Assembly: GCF_028502605.1 (NCBI RefSeq) | Contig: NC_079232.1 | Location: forward strand, 5,890,001-5,954,000 | Direction of reading: 5' to 3' | Source of the DNA: Trichoderma breve | Taxonomy: Eukaryota; Ascomycota; Sordariomycetes; Hypocreales; Hypocreaceae | DNA length: 64,000 nucleotides | Shown: positions 48,832-60,160 of the stretch, piece after piece | Numbering within the stretch: position 1 is the stretch's first letter | Layout: each line of letters begins with the position of its first letter | Position numbers and translations under genes: made by a program | The notes under the pieces: model-generated | The model's database searches: none | The model's input: the letters and a program-made list of their open reading frames with translations, nothing else | What the model was told of the DNA's origin: nothing

Positions 48832-49715
48832 ATGGTACGCCTATGCCCTACCCTGCAGACTTTGCCTCTCTCCCCTGGACTGGACTGGACTTGTTCCGGA
48901 AGACCGTGAGCTCGGAAAACTGACCGCTGACCTGCTTGCCATCCATCCAGTCTCAATCACTGCGGCCGTACCTCCAATGCGTGCGAAGCAGCTTGACTGC
49001 CGCCCTGACCCTGTCCAACTTTGCCTCCCAGACCACCGAGCGCCACAACGTCCCCGAGATCGAGGCCCAGACCTCCCCCGAGGTCGTCCTCACACCCCTC
49101 GTGATTGCGCGTAACGAGAACGAGCGGGTGCTGATTGAGCCGAGCATCAACTCCGTCCGCATCAGCATCAAGATCAAGCAGGCCGACGAGATCGAATCCA
49201 TACTTGTCCACAAGTTTGCCCGTTTCCTGACCCAGAGAGCCGAGGCGTTCTTCATTCTGCGAAGAAAACCAATTCCAGTAGGTGGCACTGAGATGGGGGG
49301 CCTTTGATCCTCGCGATACCTCCATCCATCCGAGCTTTCCAGCCCCGAAGCTGTAATCCTCGAAGCTGGATGTTGTAGCATTGTTCTAACGCGTTATTTT
49401 CCGAAATAGGGCTATGATATTTCCTTCCTGATAACAAACTTCCACACGGAGGAGATGTTGAAGCACAAGCTGGTCGATTTCATCATTGAGTTCCAAGAGG
49501 AGGTCGATAAGGAGATCTCCGAGATGAAGCTCTTCGTATGTGCTCTCCCGCCTGGTGGACATTCTGGACTTGAACTGACATATATAATTTGCAGCTTAAC
49601 GCCAGAGCACGATTCGTCGCCGAGTCATTCCTGACACCTGTGAGTGCACTACATCACACCCCCCTTTTATGTCCAAGGATTAGACAGCTGATAACGGACC
49701 CGTTAGTTTGATTAA
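48832..49715 (+). CDS. ARPC4: Arp2/3 complex subunit 4 (ARPC4/Arc19)
   Basis: Five exons: 48832-48834, 48951-49277, 49410-49535, 49595-49639 and 49707-49715, for 169 residues; human ARPC4 has 168. The first exon codes only the start Met and the last only Phe-Asp-stop. The protein matches the family along its length: [19 protein letters not shown], a central segment containing [37 protein letters not shown] (the last intron-free reading only after splicing at 49278), [20 protein letters not shown] and [19 protein letters not shown]4 with ARPC2 forms the structural core of the Arp2/3 complex, which nucleates branched actin at endocytic sites. The final two-residue exon is the least certain part. 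Confidence 0.95.
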
Positions 49716-50708
49716 ACTGCGTTAAACATTATGTATCCATGAAATAGGACTCTCAACGACGTGGCCAAAGCGAAATTTTGTACTCTAATCCCGGTTCAGA
49801 CATTTGTCAAATACATTAGGCTCGAGTGGGATTCCCATGCTTCCGTGATATACTGGCTTCTTCGTCTTTCTTGATGAAGATGGTGAAGGACCTTGGTAGT
49901 CTAAATAAACAAATCTTTTATCTACTCAGCAATGGCGTGTTGTTCATGTTCACCCTCTGTTGGGCAGGCAAGCTCACATTTCTCAAATAGCCTTGTTTTA
50001 CGACAAAAGACCCGGATCTGCGATATTCCCATCCATATTTGCCTTTCACAGTGACAACCATCCGTCCCTTTTACTCTTCTCCATTTTTCCCATCATTCAC
50101 AGGTCTTCAGTAGCTGCCAGCAAGGTGTCTTCGCTACCGAGCAGCCGGGAGATCTGGCAGGCCACCTTGTCGGTCCGGTAGCAACGCTTTGCCTGCCAGC
50201 CTCAGCTTCAACAGCTGGCAAAGCGCGCCAAAGCAGCACCCTTTTGGTTTTGTTCTTACTGTTGCCCCGCTAACTCATTGTTTGGAGGGACCTCCTCTCA
50301 ATTCTTCATCTTCTTTCTTCCACCCACCCTCCCTCTTCTTCTGGCCACTTCACCATCACCACCTCTTGATTTCTGAAGAGCTTCGCGCAGCCTCTTTGAC
50401 CAGCAACGTTGCAACAAGGAAAAGGTATGTTGTATCCCCAGCTACTTTGTGCGTTGCAAATTGGCAATCGGCCATTTTTCTTCCTCTGAGCAGCACGTTG
50501 CTGCTGTTGTGTTCCATTGTTGGTTTTGCGAACTTTCTGCATCGACCCTGCAAAGTTCCCAACCACCATCTTTCTGTACTCGTCATTAGCCCCGTATATG
50601 TGTCTTCTTTAGCTTCGTTCCCTTCGAATTCTCATCCTGAACAGTTGCTCACTTGGAACGCAACTTTCTGGCTCTTTGCTAATTCTTCAATAGACCGACG
50701 CTGTCAGG
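49716..50708 (+). promoter_or_regulatory. Promoter and CT-rich leader of the RRM gene
   Basis: These 993 bases contain pyrimidine-rich stretches from about 50040 to 50360 (TTCTTCATCTTCTTTCTTCC), probably the leader of the downstream RRM gene. The ORF at 50189-50752 is a by-product of this bias. A canonical donor (GGTATG, about 50425) could belong to an intron within the leader. Confidence 0.45.
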
Positions 50709-53408
50709 ATGGCTTCGAGTCGCCCGAGAGCTGTTCAGGGCATAAGCTTTAGCGAAGCGCCCTTCATTGAACCTGCGTCGGCGACGACTCATCCGTCGCC
50801 TTTTGCAGATGGAGAGAATGGTCAAGTTGCCCCCAACACCTCTTCTGACGGCAGTGCGTCTAGCCGCAATGCTCAAAATGCAACCAGTGGCAGCAACCAG
50901 GAGCCACGCCGCCCAGGTGGTACTCAGCGCAGCTCGTTTAACCCATCCGCCAGTATTTGGGTCCCATCTGCATCGACACAGGTAAGCAAATGTCGCTCCC
51001 GCTGTCGCCTTTGGTTCCTTCTTCTTCTTTTGCCCTTCATTTGTTCCCTTGATTTTGATGTAGCCGTACTCACATATGTCAATAGCAGGTTAGGCAGAGG
51101 GATGACACTCGTCCTCTTGTAGTTGGATATCCTCCTGGTTACCGCGTTCCGAACGCTCTGCAGAATCGGAGCCAAGTTCAGATCGAAAGCCAGGCCCAGA
51201 GCCAGGTTCAACATCAGACTCCTGGTCAGGCTCACAATCAATTTGACATGGTTTCGTTTGCTTTGGCTCACACTCAAACCCATGATGAGGACCCAAATGT
51301 GGGTATGCCTTAGGAAGGTGTCCCAGATAATGGAGATCTCAATGAAGCCCAGCAGTCGGTGCAGTACCAAGGCGGGTTCGAGTCTGTCGCTGTAGAGAAC
51401 CCAGATATTCAATATCCAGACTTTCTCCAAGTGCAGACTCCACCCCATGCCTCGACTGCTGGCTTCTATCAAGAGGCGGGTAGTGATCATCGCACAAGCC
51501 TTCAGAGAATGGCTGACACTGGTTTTGAGCAACATGTTCGTCCATCATTCATTCCGCACAGCCAATCTCTCAACTCTCTTCAACCTGGCGAAGTGTTTTC
51601 TAGCCCGTCATCCGACGTGACTCCGCCTCAGCGTCGCTCTGGTGCTCCTGTCCGAGGCTATTTCAGCCCGGGTATGTCGACGGTCGCCAGCGAGCCACGC
51701 AACTACGCTCCCCGAACAGCCGGATTGCCTGCTTCGATCAATCCCATCATGATGCAGCCTCCCCCCAGATTTGATCTTGGGCTTGCTGTTGCTGAAGCTC
51801 CCGAGCATGATAGCGACCGAGAAGCCCGAATTGTGCGCCAGATTGTCAGGCCTTTTGGCGTGCGTCTCAGTGAAACAACTGAGCTGTCCGAGATCCCGCC
51901 TGATTGCTCGAATCACGCCCCGATGATGCAGGCGCCGCCCTCCAACAAGCTTCTCCAGCTGATCAATACAGCTACGGGGCTTCCAACTCTGGCCGATGCC
52001 ATGGATCCATCCAACTTCCCCTTTATTGAGTCGGCCAGATTGGCAAAGCCGATGAACTGGGGCATTATCAAGCTGAGAAACGTGAGTAACGACTCTGCTC
52101 CCGCCCTTTGCAAACTCGCCAACAAAAGTTCTTTGCTAATCTTGCTGCATAGATTCCGTTTTCCTCTACTCGTGCCGAAGTGATTGCTTTCCTCGGCCGC
52201 AATTCCAAGGTCTTGAATGACACGGACGAAGGTGTGCACATCATCATGGACAAGGTGACGAGCAAGACCATGGACGCCTATGTCGAATTTGTGTCTCTTG
52301 AAGATGCGATGAGGGCGGTCGAGAGACACCGAGCCAATGTCGTCGCCGGCCGATTCAGTCGCCTAGGCGATCGTCCCATCGAAGTGGAGGTGACCTCTCA
52401 GGCCAACCTCATGAGGGATCTCTTCCCAATCGCTCGCGGTGTCTTTTGGAATGGTGTCACTCCCGAGATTATGCCTTTTAATCCCAACTGCCCTTGGGAC
52501 AACTTCAAGGGCTTCATATCCGAGGAGGAGATGATTATGCTGGTCAAACACGTCGAGGTGCCTCATCGAGTACGTGGCCATAGTTTTGTACTGCCCCCAA
52601 CGATCCTTTATTTTTTATCCTGCTTCTTTTTTTGTTCCGTCCTAGACGGCCCCTCTCCTCACCTTTGGGAAAAGTATGCTAACATGTCTGGATGACCAAA
52701 AGTCTCCCTTTTCTAGGGATTGTCCGCAGCGCCCTTATGAGTGCTTGATCAGCACCATCAAGAAGTTTCCGTGGTTCCTCACCGATTGCGTAACGATCAA
52801 AGAACGAGAGGCCATCTACCAGGCTACCCTGGCGCTTATTCGTCAACTTACTCGGAGCATTCTTTTCCAGGAAGATGCCGCGCACTTGACTCCCTTCTTG
52901 CTCCGGCGCCTTGTTCAAGCAGCCATGCTTTGCCCTGGCTTCACGCCATGCATGAAGGACGGCATCGCCTGGATCACTAACATGCAAGCGCTGGATCAAG
53001 AGTACTATCAGCTGCCACGTTTCGCGGACCGTTGGCGCCATCAGTATGCCATTGGCCCAAAACCTGGTTTCCCTCTGGATATTGTCGAGGTACGTTTGCC
53101 GTGTCCCAGCATACTTTAAGCCCTGGGTTTCCTCGTGTAGACTAACAACGTGTTTTTGTCTGTCCTAACAGTGGTATGTTGCGATCATTCGTGAGCAAAC
53201 TCACAAGGACATCCTCACCCTGCCTCTCCGCGAGCGTACTGGGCTTCAAGAGCGTGCCGAGCAGACAGACATGTACTGGGGCTATTTCTGGGCCGAAGTA
53301 GGATACATTCTGGGGCCACAGTTCGATGATATGACGTTGGCGCAGGCGGCTCACATGGAGTTTTTGGCTGTGGAGCGTATCCTTACGCGTGCCTTTACTC
53401 AAGTCTAA
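50709..53408 (+). CDS. RNA-binding protein with one RRM (fungal hnRNPH/ESRP/RBM12-like type), about 750 aa
   Basis: The model is 50709-50981, 51089-51298, 51353-52081, 52153-52569, 52703-53089 and 53172-53408. The N-terminal 390 residues are low-complexity, rich in S, P, Q and N. An RRM spans about 396-500 (WGIIKLRNIPFSSTRAEVIA, with an RNP1-like DAYVEFVSLEDAMRAVE after the intron at 52082). A helical, Trp- and Pro-rich C-terminal domain follows (FNPNCPWDNFKGFISEEEM, RDCPQRPYECLISTIKKF, ITNMQALDQEYYQLPRFADR). Choosing acceptor 52702 gives VPHRSPFSRDCPQRPYE and a CTAAC branch site 20 bases upstream. An in-frame TAG at 51311-51313 must be spliced out; either 51299-51352 (GTGGGT...CCCAG) or 51303-51347 (GTATGC...GAAG) keeps the frame. 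RNA targets are unknown. Confidence 0.85.
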
Positions 53409-55260
53409 CCGCAGCATGGTTGTTGTGAAAAAGGAGCGATAACCTTTCTCGAACGGGTCAACATTTCGGCGTTTGATTGTCGTAAGGAGGGTGAAGTAGG
53501 CGGCAAGAAAGCATTGTGCTTCAGACTGTCGGCATTTCTTTCTTTTCTTTTCATTTCTTTTCAAGCACTGGGTGCTTTTGCCTTTTGTTTTCACCGGGCA
53601 CCGAGTTGGGCAAGGGACGCTCTACCGCGGTAGAAACTGGGCGAGCAGTCGTATACACAAGACGGTCGTGGGCAAGGCTGTGTTTTTCCCAAAGTGGATG
53701 GCTAACGGCCGGAGAATCGATTCATTGGCGGCTTACACGGCTCGAATTATTGCGTTTGCTATGGGTTGAGGAAGCTAGTTGTCGGTTGGTAAACAAGGTG
53801 GTGAATGATGTCGGTGGTACGCAGGCGGGATGATGATTTGCATTCATCTCGAGTCAACCCCGCGAAGCTAGACCGTCCGTCAGGCGAAATGGGAACACAA
53901 GGATCAGACAGTCCATAAATAGGAATTTGAACGGCATTTGACAAGTCACGCGTAAAAAGGAGCAGTAAGCGGTGGAAAATCCCGGATGTTTGTAAGCGAA
54001 AAGACGGCAATGGTGATGTGAGGAAGACAAATTGTCGTCCAAGCCAAACGTTGGTTACCTACATCCATACCTATCAGATCACAATATGCCAGGCAGGTAT
54101 GAGTATTGCGGCAGGTGCCAAAGTCGGTCTCTACAGTCAGGGCTCTCTTGCCTACTGGGTGCTACCTGTGTCATGGTACCTTAAGCAGACTTCTAGGGTT
54201 GGGTACAGCTAACATGAAATTAGAGGTACTTCTTCCCCATTATCGTTGATGAGCGCTGGTGACTCCCGCGTGGCATGATGTCGGCCAAGATTTGGTCATA
54301 TAACCGAATGGGCACACCTTCCTCATGCTTGAGCACATTAGTAAGAGGTCTTACCTGTGTACTTGTACCTGAGACGGCTCCGGCAGTGGTTTATCCGCCT
54401 CCCGAGTCTCCGTAGCCTTTAATGCGTGATGGTTACCTAGTATTTGGCGCCTGAAGACGAAATTAAACAACATCGATCCGGACGACCAACAGGGCTTGCC
54501 TGTCAGGTACCCGGGCTTTTTGGTGAGCTCTGACTGGCTCTGCCGTCACTGGTACAGAGTACCGGCTTACCACCTCGCAATTTAATCGGTACTACCGCAG
54601 CGGTACCTCGTCGGTCCTGTCGTGTTAGTGAAATCGCGGAGGCATGTACCTCGTAGTCCGAGGTATGTACGAGCAAAATACCATCTGATACCTTGGGTAG
54701 CCGGCGCCTTACAAAGTACAAGGTACGCCGTGGTTTCGTCTAAATTACCAGCTTGGGCTCACCTCCAAAAATAAAGGGCCTGTAAATACTACATGCTGCT
54801 CCGTTCTTTGTCGACCTCAAAAAGAGCAACACATAACGTGAAGCGACTCCTTTTCTTACCCCTCTCTGCTTCGCACATACGATATCATCGTATCCAGTAT
54901 ATCTATTTACACTTCTTCCTTCAATTTCCGGTTCTCTTCTCTCCCCATTTACATTTGTTGCTGTTGTGCAGTATCAATTGCTGCTTATCTCGTGATATTT
55001 CGGTACACGCTTTGTACTGTACCACTCCGTTGCTGCAGTCGTCACTGCCCAGGCTACTAATTGATAGCAAGCAATAGCCGAACCCCCAGCGGGCTTCCAC
55101 GTATTTTTTGCTGCTGCCGTGCCTGTAGTGCCCTGGCCTGTGCTAAACAACAACGTCAACCCTTTCTCTCCCCTTAAGAAATTTTCTACTTTTCTTTGAC
55201 ACTGCCAACCAACCAACCAACCATCCAAACCATTCATTCGTCGTTGATTCAGCTACCATC
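53409..55260. other. Intergenic region and SFH5 leader
   Basis: No gene is supported in these 1.85 kb. Many GTACC/GGTAC hexamers occur between 54170 and 54730 (for example GGTACTACCGCAGCGGTACC). The stretch at 54840-54960 is CT-rich, and (CCAA)n-like CAACCAACCAACCAACCA lies at about 55205-55222, shortly before the SFH5 start. Confidence 0.5.
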
Positions 55261-56603
55261 ATGTCTACGGAAAACGTGCCCGCCGCCACCCCTGAGAAGG
55301 TTGAACAGGCCGAGGCGCCAGCTTTGGCGCCAGAGACTCCCCTTGCCAAGTTCACGGCGCGTCTGGCCGACATCATCAAGGAGTCAGCTCACAGCGAGAT
55401 GTGGGGTGTCGAGCTTTCGACCGATGCCAGCCACGCTCCGACTCAGGTCGTTCTCCAGAAGTTCCTGCGCGCCAACAATGGCGATTTGGCTGGTGCTGAG
55501 AAGCAGCTTGCCGCTGCCCTGGTTTGGCGAGAGAAGTGGCAGCCGACAAAGCTCGTGAGCGAGGCTTTCAACAAGGACAAGTTTGGCGGCCTCGGCTTTG
55601 TGACGAACCACAAGGATGAGGCCGGCAACAACACCGTCATTACTTGGAACATTTATGGCTCCGTCAAGGACAACAAAGCCACCTTCGGCGACGTTACCGA
55701 GTAAGTACCTTACCTAAGAAGGAGTACAAACACAAAGTAGGAAAAGCCTTTCTAATTCATGTCGACGATTGTAGGTTCATCAAGTGGCGCGCTGCTCTCA
55801 TGGAATTGGGCGTGCAGCAGCTTCATCTCAACGACATCACGGAGCCCCTCCCAGAGGATGGCACTGACAAGCATCAGATGCTTCAGGTGCACGACTATCG
55901 ATCAGTCAGCTTCTTCCGCATGGACCCCGCTGTCAAGGCTGCCAGCAAGGAGACCATCTCCGTCTTCTCCACGGCCTACCCAGAACTGCTGGCGCACAAG
56001 TACTTTGTCAACGTGCCTGCCATTATGGGTTGGATGTTCGGAGCCATGAAGCTTTTCCTTGCGCCAGCAACTTTGAAGAAGTTCCACCCCATGACATCCG
56101 GCACTACTCTGTCTACGGAGCTGAAGAGCATTGCACCCTCATTGCCCCAGGAGTACGGAGGCAGCGGCTCCCCTGTTCAAGAAGGACTGACGGTGACGCT
56201 TGTTGATGCTACCGAGGCAGCAAAGGTGGAGGCCCCTGTAGAGCCCAAGTCAGAGGCCGTTGCCGCTCCTGTTGAGGCCCCCGCACAAGCAACTGAGACT
56301 GCAGTCGCGGAACCTCAGACCCTGGACCTTCCTGTGAGGCCCAAGGAAGAGGAAGCCCCTGCGGAGGCCAAGAAAGAGGAAGTCCCAGTGGAAGCCAAGA
56401 AGGAGGAAGTCCCTGCCCCTGTGGAGCCGGAGGCCAAGGCTGAGGAGGCCAAGGCTCCTGCAGAGGAGGAGGCCAAGCAAGAGATTGAGGAAAAGAAGAC
56501 TGAGGAAATTCCCGTCGCTGCTGATGGTGCCCCGAAGGAGGCTGAGGCTGCGCCTAAGGAAACTGAGACCGCTGAGACCGCGCAGCCGGAGAAGTCGGCT
56601 TGA
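55261..56603 (+). CDS. SFH5: Sec14-type phosphatidylinositol transfer protein SFH5
   Basis: Two exons, 55261-55700 and 55775-56603, give 422 residues; the intron (GTAAGT...TTGTAG) splits a Glu codon. A CRAL-TRIO N-terminal helical region (about 45-105, with VVLQKFLRANNGDLAGAEKQ) is followed by the CRAL-TRIO lipid-binding domain (about 115-285), with YGSVKD, FSTAYPELLAHKYFVNVPAI, FHPMTSGTTLSTEL and LPQEYGGSGSP. Yeast Sfh5 moves phosphatidylinositol between ER and plasma membrane, and a haem-binding role is also reported; the sequence does not decide between them. Residues 294-422 are a low-complexity tail of E, A, K, P and V with imperfect KKEEVP-type repeats, probably disordered. The neighbouring genes suggest no functional link. 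Confidence 0.95.
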
Positions 56604-59600
56604 GGGAGCATTCAGGCCTGTGTCTCATTGACTCGCGACGGTGATCTGCTTGCAATTGGGAGGAAACGGAAGTTTTTCTTCATCTCTTTTTTGATGTTGT
56701 TGTCTTGATGAGCGCGGGCCTCCGGTACGCCTTACCGCTGCCACGCTTCATTCATACCCATAATACCCTATATCATATGCAAAGAATGCTGTGCATTAGA
56801 TTCCCCCTAGATGTTTGCCCTTTTGGCAATTAATAGATAAAACGTCTACTAATCTACGACGGACGTTTTCTGAAATATATACAAGACTGTGTTTAATGTT
56901 TTGACACCTTTCTGTCGACTCTTGCCTGGGTGGTCCGGCACATTATCCTTTTGCTAATGCCCACCACAATACCATATAGAAGGTCTCATGATGGCCGTGT
57001 GAGTGATGCAGTAATAAATTCCGCGGAACAAAGGAGAGTATTTCACCGACTGCTTGCCACGTTAGACTAGATAAATGCTGGTTATCGTGTGATCTCTTAT
57101 TCCTGAGTAGCCGTCCAGTGAGTCGCCATCCCGGATGGGTGATGCTCATCATACACGGGCAATAGTGTTAGCATTACCGGAGAGGACATGTGCTTCTTGC
57201 TGAATTACATGATGCGATTCAAAGGGCAATTATGGTGACCGTAATTCCTTTTTGCCACTGTATCTACGGAGTAGTCATGCTTATATCTTGGCTAAATACC
57301 CAGGACAGTCATTTTGCTTTTTCCACAGAAACTGAACCATGCCTCGCTCTCTGGCGGCTGCGGTTTCCTCAATAGTGGCATGGCATTGTGCTTTTCCCAT
57401 GAACTTTTTATTTCCCCTCTTTTATGATTTGGAGATGTAACCAAGAGGCAGTTCGATCCGCACCTTACAATCCTGGAGGCTAGTTCCACCACCATCGTCA
57501 TCCAGGTCGGCTCTATATGCCAACATCTTGGTGCATAACTCACCCCCCAGACGTTATGATGTTCCCAATGACGGAAATAAAGATAAACGAGGCGTAACAC
57601 AGACCGATAGGATGAGTGAAAGCCTAGTGATTTTTTTTTTAATTAACAGAGGCTGATACCAGCGAGTTACTGCTTTTTTACCCCGATAATATATGCTGCA
57701 ATGTATGTCTCACCGCAACACCATTATTTATCTCACCACAACTGGGTCTATAGGGAACAAGGCAAGCAGGTAAATTTTACAAAACGTCATCCGTGGCTAT
57801 TATCGAGGCCAGTCTTTGATAATTAGTCGAGTTTAGGCCTCTGATTTGGCACTTTCTTGTCCGAGCCAGCCGATTATGGTGATTGCGCTAAACACCATTG
57901 CGGTGATAGCAGTGGTACAAGCCATTTTAGAACGGAGGAGATTGCCATGAGAGACATTGACTCAGGCTGAGGCTGAGAACCCTGCACTCTCGAACCGGTG
58001 AGGCGGCCGTATGAATACGCAAGTATACACGTAGATAAAGATTCGGCGCTTTGGGTTTTGTTGTTGTTGAGAATATCTGACCTGATGCTCCGAATGTGAA
58101 GGAGGAGTGATATATTGCTACCACGCAGCGGTGGAGGAGGAGAGCATGGATATTTCAACAACCACAAACTAATCTGACCATGGATGAAGGTGCAGAATGA
58201 ACAGCGGTATGGAAGAAGCTGATGGACAACCACACGGTCAGGTATCAGGCAGTTATCTCAGACATTTGGGAGATGGCGCCTACGGCGGTAGCATATCACA
58301 AATTTACCAACCGACACTCCTCGGCTGGTTTTGCTTTTTATACTCGCTTGGCCTTGACAGGGTTTCCAACTCTCACGCGCAATATATACGTAATATATGA
58401 TACCTTGACCGTCGCATCGGCCTGCGTTGAGGCCCTCCGGCGACTTGGATCAAGCAGGGAGAGACAATATCACGGGCAACATCACCAAGGTGCGGAGTAA
58501 GACAAGACAGGGCCAGACCAGACCAGGCCAGGACTTTGTCCCAAGAAGCAAAAAGGGAGGATTCGGCAAGATTGACCAAAGCCCATCTTCTTGTTGTTTC
58601 GGATAACGCAATGCCTGCGCAATGAATTTTATTTAGCTCGGGCGCCTCACGCTCACTTCAGCCGCTGGTCAAGTTGCCAAAATTTTTTTTTTTTTTCACT
58701 TGCGCCTCTTTTTTGCTTTTTTACTTGGTTCTTCCATCCCCCCGGGCTACTTAACTCCCTTTTACTTTCCCCCCTCTTCCTCCTGTAGTAGTGTATCCTG
58801 AAATTTCGCAACCTTGCTTACAACACACTCCTCAACGGCAAGTAAAAGGAGAGCCGCAACCGGAGGGCAAAATCACGGAAGACAAAGTCTCTTTGTGTTG
58901 AAGCAAAATTTCAACTCCTCTGAAGAGACTGCGAGTGTGCGCCGGAACCAGCGAGAGTACGGGGGAGAGAGAGAGACGGACAAGACGCAACATCACCAGA
59001 ATCGGACATTGCCAGAGACATCCTCACATCCTCTTCACTTGTTTAGCCTCAATCCACTTTCTCAGTGACACCCTCATCTCAGTCAGCTCCGATCCTCCTC
59101 CACTCTCCACCTTCTCACCTCTCACCTCTTGCCACTCACCCACTCACCACTCATCATTTACCACTCAAAGACTCTACTTTCCGCTGGGATCGTCTGGCCT
59201 CATCGCTTTTTTCCCTTTTTCTTTCCCGCCCTCAGTTGTGGCTCCTCGTTTTCCAAATCACCCCCTGATCCAAAAGACCGGCGAAAAGGCCTCGGCTTGG
59301 CTACGGTATCTGACTGAGAAAAAAGGCGGGTTTGTCAATAAGTGGCTTCGCCGCTCACTTCACCTATCAAATCAAGAAGACGCCATCCCCGGTCTGGTCT
59401 GTCCAAGGGCAAGTCTGGTGTCATTTACCGGAGTAAAGGCACAAAAGCACGCACAATCGCATTACGGCGACTACTCCGTACTCATAATCACAGCCATCCT
59501 CCGGAATATACCGAGTACCAACCAATACATGCACAGACGCCATATCAACGCGCGCAACTTGTGGGCATCCAACACTCACGCTCTAACATAACATAACCCT

Positions 59601-60160
59601 CAAGGTACCGTCTGTGTACTCGGATATCTTGTTATATACAATACAATACAGCTCCATACCAGCGAGTGTGGACTGATCCTGACTCCATCATAAAAACGCC
59701 GAGCTTGTCTCTTAGTCGAAGGAGAGGCTCCTCTATTTATTTATACCGTGGCCGCCCTTGTTCGCCTCTTCCTCCTCTCACTACTTACCCGCCTATCCGC
59801 TTGCTTATCTGCGTCCTGTCCTGCTTAGTTGTTAGCTCACGCGCGTGCACCCGCGTTTTTGTCAACTTTGCCGACTAACGACGACTTGCCAGCAAACCTG
59901 CGACTTTTCCTTTTCCCGCTTCCTCTTTTGAAACTTTTCTCCCAGCCGGGCCGTGCAGGCTGATTCTCGTTATTGTTACCATTTGAGCAGTTTATTTTTT
60001 TTTTCTGGCATCTTTCTTTGTTCTTTCTTCGGCTGCCTGTTTAGCCTTTATTCCGCTTCTTGTCTCGCCTCTTCCCCAGGCCGTGTTTGTTTGTTTGTTT
60101 GCCTCATTTTTGCTGCTTCATGACCGCACCCCCGTTGCCGCTATAACGCAATTCGCAGCC
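56604..60160. promoter_or_regulatory. Long intergenic region with CT-rich ASH1 leader
   Basis: 56.6-58.6 kb is AT-richer with only short opposing ORFs. From about 58680 to 60160 the plus strand is pyrimidine-rich (TTTTTTTTTTTTTTCACTTG, CCCCTCTTCCTCCTG), a likely leader of up to 1.4 kb for the methyltransferase. The ORF at 58935-59591 is a by-product of this bias. TACGGAGTA or its complement occurs at 57265 and 59472. Confidence 0.5.

Noticed and set aside
52570..52729. Alternative splicing of the RRM gene using a 28-base exon at 52646-52673, or acceptor CCGCAG at 52729
   Set aside because: The 28-base exon breaks the frame unless a poor GTGGCC donor is used, and the later acceptor deletes the SPFSRDCPQ segment; acceptor 52702 with the CTAAC branch site fits best.
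58935..59591. 218-codon frame upstream of ash1
   Set aside because: It lies wholly within pyrimidine-rich leader-like DNA and is rich in Ser, Thr, Pro and His without motifs.
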